In this document: positions 6,141 through 8,363 of the stretch, in pieces
Position numbering within the stretch: position 1 is the stretch's first letter
Layout: each line of letters begins with the position of its first letter
Origin: Acetobacter sp.
GTDB lineage: Bacteria; Pseudomonadota; Alphaproteobacteria; RF32; CAG-239
NCBI GenBank assembly: GCA_023665325.1
Contig: JAMPED010000048.1
Span: forward strand, 1-8,363
Length of the DNA: 8,363 nucleotides
Direction of reading: 5' to 3'
Position numbers and translations under genes: made by a program
Notes under the pieces: model-generated
What the model was told of the DNA's origin: nothing
The model's database searches: none
What the model saw: the letters and a program-made list of their open reading frames with translations, nothing else

Positions 6141-7670
6141 ATGGAGAGTAATTTTTATAAAGAAACCTATACTTATAGAGAGGGGCGGATACTAATCTAT
6201 AAACGCCCGAATTCTCAAAACTTCCAATGCCGATTGAGAGTGAAGGGAATTAAAGGTTATACAATTAAATCTTGCGATACTCCAAATTTAGGAGAAGCTG
6301 TCCAGTTTGCTGAAGATTTATATGACAGCCTACGTTTTAAGAGGTTAAACAATCTGCCATTAAAAACCAAAACATTCCGACAAATCTTTGATGAGTGGTT
6401 CAAAAAAGCCGATAAATCTGAATATCACCAAGATTTTTATCAAGGAAGAGCGAAACTATATCTTTTTCCATATTTTGGAGAGTATAAAATTGAAAAAATC
6501 ACTGAAAGTATTATAGACGACTATTGGCCCTGGCGAAAGAACTATTACAAAGATAATCCTGAAAAAAGAACAGGTCGCGTGGCAGAAGAACCATCAAATC
6601 AATCCTTAAAGATGGAAAAGACAGCAATTCAAGAGATTTTAGAATATGCACATCGCCGTGGTTATATCCGTGCTGTTCCAAAAATTAACTTTAAAGCTCG
6701 TGGAAGTAGCGAAAATCGGGCAACATTCACCAAAGAAGAATATGAAAAGTTGATTATGAATTTACAGCTCTGGGCGGTGGAAAAAGCCAAAACAAGCGAT
6801 TCGTATCAACGGCAGATGATTTACAATCTGGTTGTATTCCTTGCAAATACAGGAATTCGCCCTTCTGAATATCATAAAATAAAGTGGAGAAACATAAACC
6901 TCCATAATCAAAATGGTGTTAAACTTCTTTACATTACTGTGCCAGAGAATACCAAAACAGGACAGAGAATAGTAGTAAGCCTTCCAGAAGCATATACTTG
7001 CTATGAGAATATCAAATCACTTTCAAAATATACAAAAGAAAATGACTATGTTTTCACCAATTATGACGGCACTTCAATGAAAAACTGGACGAAGACCTAT
7101 AAAAATAAGTTGGAAGAGTGGCTGCTTTATTTAGATGATGAAGGCAATCCACGTCCTCCGTATTCTCTACGGCACTATTATGCCACCCAGAGATTGCTGG
7201 AAGGCGTGCAGGTCTATGATTTAGCAAAAAATATGGGAACATCTGTCAAACAGATTGAAAATCACTACGGACACGTTCTATCTACTCAAAAAACAAATGA
7301 GCTGATACAAGGTGCTGGTGTATCTTCTTTACAGGTATATCAGGAAAGTGATGAATATAAATCAGCCCAAAATGAAATCAATGAACTCAAAGAAAAAAGA
7401 GAGGAATGTGAAAAATATATAGAGCAACTGCAAAATGATATGGTTCAGTTCAAACAAATGTCAGAAGATGCGGATAATATAGCCAAAGATGTTATCGGAA
7501 AATATGATGAAGGTATAGAAAATAGCTTGAAGACAATGAATGAAGAATCCTTGAAAAAATATCGGCAAAAATTGGTTAAATTAGCCAAGAAGGATAAACA
7601 ACATCCTGAAATTTATGATGAAACAATAGCCCGTGTGGATTATTATTTAGCCCAAATCAATAAGGATTAG
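6141..7670 (+). CDS. Tyrosine recombinase / integrase of a mobile element, with long C-terminal coiled coil
   Basis: The enzyme would cut and rejoin attachment sites to integrate and excise a mobile element. Numbering is from the ATG at 6141 (509 residues); starting at 6123 adds six residues. An N-terminal domain (about 1-72) with SQNFQCRLRVKGIKGYTIKS resembles arm-binding domains. A SAM-like core-binding domain (about 78-180) begins TFRQIFDEWF. The catalytic domain (about 190-385) has R240 (TGIRPSE), K272 (NTKTGQR), R344 (YSLRHYYAT) and the nucleophile Y376 (NHYGHV). The HxxR histidine is Tyr (Y341) and the second His/Trp position is Thr (T367, MGTSVKQIENHYGH); both substitutions occur in a recognised integrase subgroup. 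After Y376 come 133 more residues, much longer than usual, with a heptad-like Glu/Lys coiled coil (about 399-450). It lies just downstream of rpsI, in the same direction. Codon use is AT-rich like its neighbours. Confidence 0.9.
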   Translation: MESNFYKETYTYREGRILIYKRPNSQNFQCRLRVKGIKGYTIKSCDTPNLGEAVQFAEDLYDSLRFKRLNNLPLKTKTFRQIFDEWFKKADKSEYHQDFYQGRAKLYLFPYFGEYKIEKITESIIDDYWPWRKNYYKDNPEKRTGRVAEEPSNQSLKMEKTAIQEILEYAHRRGYIRAVPKINFKARGSSENRATFTKEEYEKLIMNLQLWAVEKAKTSDSYQRQMIYNLVVFLANTGIRPSEYHKIKWRNINLHNQNGVKLLYITVPENTKTGQRIVVSLPEAYTCYENIKSLSKYTKENDYVFTNYDGTSMKNWTKTYKNKLEEWLLYLDDEGNPRPPYSLRHYYATQRLLEGVQVYDLAKNMGTSVKQIENHYGHVLSTQKTNELIQGAGVSSLQVYQESDEYKSAQNEINELKEKREECEKYIEQLQNDMVQFKQMSEDADNIAKDVIGKYDEGIENSLKTMNEESLKKYRQKLVKLAKKDKQHPEIYDETIARVDYYLAQINKD

Positions 7671-7700
7671 AGATAAAAATAATTAAAGGTCATTTTAATT

Positions 7701-7730
7701 TTGTAAAACAACAAGCTGTTATGCTATAAT
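7701..7730 (+). promoter_or_regulatory. Strong extended -10 promoter downstream of the recombinase
   Basis: TTGTAA (4/6) lies 18 bases before a perfect TATAAT, which is itself preceded by TG with one base between (TGCTATAAT), the full extended -10 motif. Transcription would begin near 7737 and run into the structured non-coding region. The -10 overlaps the ATG of the only plus-strand frame of any length here, so this transcript would not carry that start. Confidence 0.55.
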
Positions 7731-7767
7731 GATAAATAGAAATAGACATACTGATTATGCAAACAGC
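7715..7767. repeat. Interrupted inverted repeat spanning the promoter -10
   Basis: The arm GCTGTT-A-TGC-T-ATAAT (7715-7730) pairs with ATTAT-GCA-AACAGC (7754-7767). This gives 14 pairs broken by two single-base bulges, around a 23-base loop. The right arm also holds a smaller repeat, TATGC-AAACA-GCATA (7756-7770). Because the left arm contains the -10, this looks like an operator or recombination-protein binding site rather than a terminator. Confidence 0.45.
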
Positions 7768-7965
7768 ATATTATTAAAACGGGGAAACAGGCTTTTTCAT
7801 AAGCACCTTCAAGCAAGGCACAAACTGAAAACCTATGAAGACTTATCCATCAGTGTAAGCACCGAAAATAACCCCTCCAAAGGCGGCTGGCGGAATATAA
7901 ATAGGGCACGGCTGATGATGTCAGTTAGAAATTGAGGCTCTGCCTGTGCTCATTGACAACCTCGG

Positions 7966-8001
7966 CATTATGAACTTTGGTTCTTGTTCGGATTCATAAT
8001 G
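7966..8001. repeat. Perfect 9-bp inverted repeat
   Basis: CATTATGAA (7966-7974) and TTCATAATG (7993-8001) are exact reverse complements around an 18-base loop. There is no T tract, so it is not a terminator. It could be a stem in a transcript or a dyad for a DNA-binding protein. Confidence 0.5.
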
Positions 8002-8108
8002 TACCAACCATAAAAGCAGGTGGAAGGTTCGCATTGGCGGTGTGCGGATTTTAAGAAATCATACTTAATATAACCAAAACAGGAAAGCAAACTCGGCGAT
8101 AATGCTTC

Positions 8109-8147
8109 GCTCTTAAAATTACCCATTGTCAGTTGGGTAAAAAGAGC
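8109..8147. repeat. Two-part hairpin
   Basis: An inner 7-bp stem, TTACCCA with TGGGTAA, has an 8-base loop. It is extended by an outer 6-bp stem, GCTCTT with AAGAGC, across an asymmetric internal loop of AAAA opposite a single A. The coaxial two-stem form is more like a folded RNA or a relaxase-type recognition structure than a simple terminator. Confidence 0.5.
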
Positions 8148-8223
8148 AAATCTAACGATAATACTTGATAAATCAAATAATAATTTAAACAATTGAATTA
8201 AAAAAATAATAGAAATAAACAAT

Positions 8224-8280
8224 AAACTTGCAGTCAATGACTGCGAGTTTGGGGAGAACGAAACGAAGTGAGTTTTCCCC
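8224..8280. repeat. Two abutting hairpins (candidate origin of transfer or structured RNA)
   Basis: The first hairpin pairs AAACTTGCAGTC with GACTGCGAGTTT: 12 pairs including one G-T wobble, with an AAT loop. The second begins at the next base and pairs GGGGAGAAC with GTTTTCCCC: nine pairs including one G-T wobble, with a 12-base loop GAAACGAAGTGA. They are preceded by a tandem heptamer, AATAAAC-AATAAAC (8214-8227). The downstream sequence CTTAAATCATTTTT is only weakly T-rich. Closely spaced inverted repeats near an integrase are a hallmark of transfer origins on mobilizable elements. I cannot identify a nick site, and no relaxase gene is visible. Confidence 0.5.
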
Positions 8281-8363
8281 CTTAAATCATTTTTAATAGA
8301 TAAATACATATACCTGAAAAGGTTTATTGTAATAAATTTCATTGAGAGCAGGCAGAGATGTCT

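Larger units (their letters stand above)
7938..8357. repeat. Imperfect inverted repeat bounding about 420 bases (possible terminal repeats)
   Basis: The 19 bases at 7938-7956, starting CTCTGCCTG, match the reverse complement of 8339-8357 at 16 positions, including a perfect 9-base block at the outer ends. The arms enclose all three downstream hairpin structures but no transposase. A non-autonomous MITE-like element is one reading. With 16 of 19 matches a chance origin is not excluded, and no target-site duplication can be recognised. Confidence 0.25.
7671..8363. other. Structured region with no convincing protein gene, inside the putative mobile element
   Basis: About 690 bases follow the recombinase. 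No frame has both a ribosome binding site and a recognisable product. The part at about 7770-8100 is visibly more GC-rich than the flanking host genes, while 8150-8230 is extremely AT-rich; this mosaic look suggests acquired DNA. The stretch holds a strong promoter (7701-7730), an interrupted inverted repeat around it, a 9-bp perfect inverted repeat (7966-8001), a two-part hairpin (8109-8147) and a pair of abutting hairpins (8224-8280). The AT-only repeat AATTAAA/TTTAATT (7681-7700) might be a weak recombinase terminator. At the very end, AGGCAGAG followed by ATG at 8358 could be a gene start, but only two codons are visible. Candidate roles are an origin of transfer, a structured RNA, or decayed coding sequence. 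Confidence 0.6.

Noticed and set aside
7729..7935. Plus-strand frame of 68 codons after the recombinase
   Set aside because: Its ATG overlaps the -10 of the extended promoter, it has no ribosome binding site, and the product resembles nothing I recognise. It may be decayed coding sequence.
7921..8034. Minus-strand frame of 37 codons starting MRTFHLLLWLV
   Set aside because: The product looks somewhat protein-like, but there is no ribosome binding site and it overlaps the 9-bp inverted repeat. It could be a remnant; not supported as a gene.
7968..8342. Minus-strand frame of 124 codons
   Set aside because: It has no ribosome binding site and an unrecognisable composition. It runs through all three hairpin structures, including the abutting pair, which fits chance openness better than a gene.
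7671..8363. CRISPR array, group II intron end or IS200/IS605-type end
   Set aside because: There are no regularly spaced repeats, no recognisable domain V hairpin, and no transposase, TnpB or reverse transcriptase in the window.

Overview
The window looks like chromosome of an AT-rich, Gram-negative, probably anaerobic or microaerophilic bacterium, most likely an uncultured host-associated alphaproteobacterium. The supports are a ribosomal S9 with an N-terminal extension of about 30 residues and the ending RRSYQFSKR, an SSB with the tip DDDIPF, Sec-exported periplasmic proteins, and a two-domain rubrerythrin. The lineage is inferred from protein features only; no search could be run.

Layout, left to right. 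The first 33 bases appear to be the start of a divergent minus-strand gene, with a good ribosome binding site. Next come a membrane-anchored M23 (LytM) cell-wall endopeptidase and a rubrerythrin 30 bases behind it, ending at a clear hairpin terminator. An orphan periplasmic type-1 solute-binding protein follows, with its own promoter and a TTG start, and then ssb. ssb converges on a minus-strand secreted transglutaminase-like cysteine protease homologue; the two genes share one bidirectional terminator, which also encodes the last residues of the protease homologue. A divergent intergenic region carries a near-consensus promoter for the rplM-rpsI operon (L13 and S9, overlapping as TAATG), which closes with a 12-bp-stem terminator.

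Just after the rpsI terminator the character changes. A tyrosine recombinase gene lies in the same direction as rpsI, and its start is best placed at 6141. It is followed by about 690 bases with no convincing protein gene. That stretch is locally more GC-rich than the host genes and unusually structured: a strong extended -10 promoter inside an interrupted inverted repeat, a perfect 9-bp inverted repeat, a two-part hairpin, and two tightly packed tandem hairpins. I read this as the left end of an integrated mobile element (IME, ICE or prophage) inserted downstream of rpsI, with a non-coding region that could be an origin of transfer, a recombination control site or a structured RNA. The right end of the element is outside the window.

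The host genes are mostly housekeeping: envelope remodelling, peroxide detoxification, solute binding, ssDNA protection and ribosome assembly. The parts most worth a second look are the recombinase, with its long coiled-coil tail and substituted catalytic histidines, and the structured non-coding region behind it.
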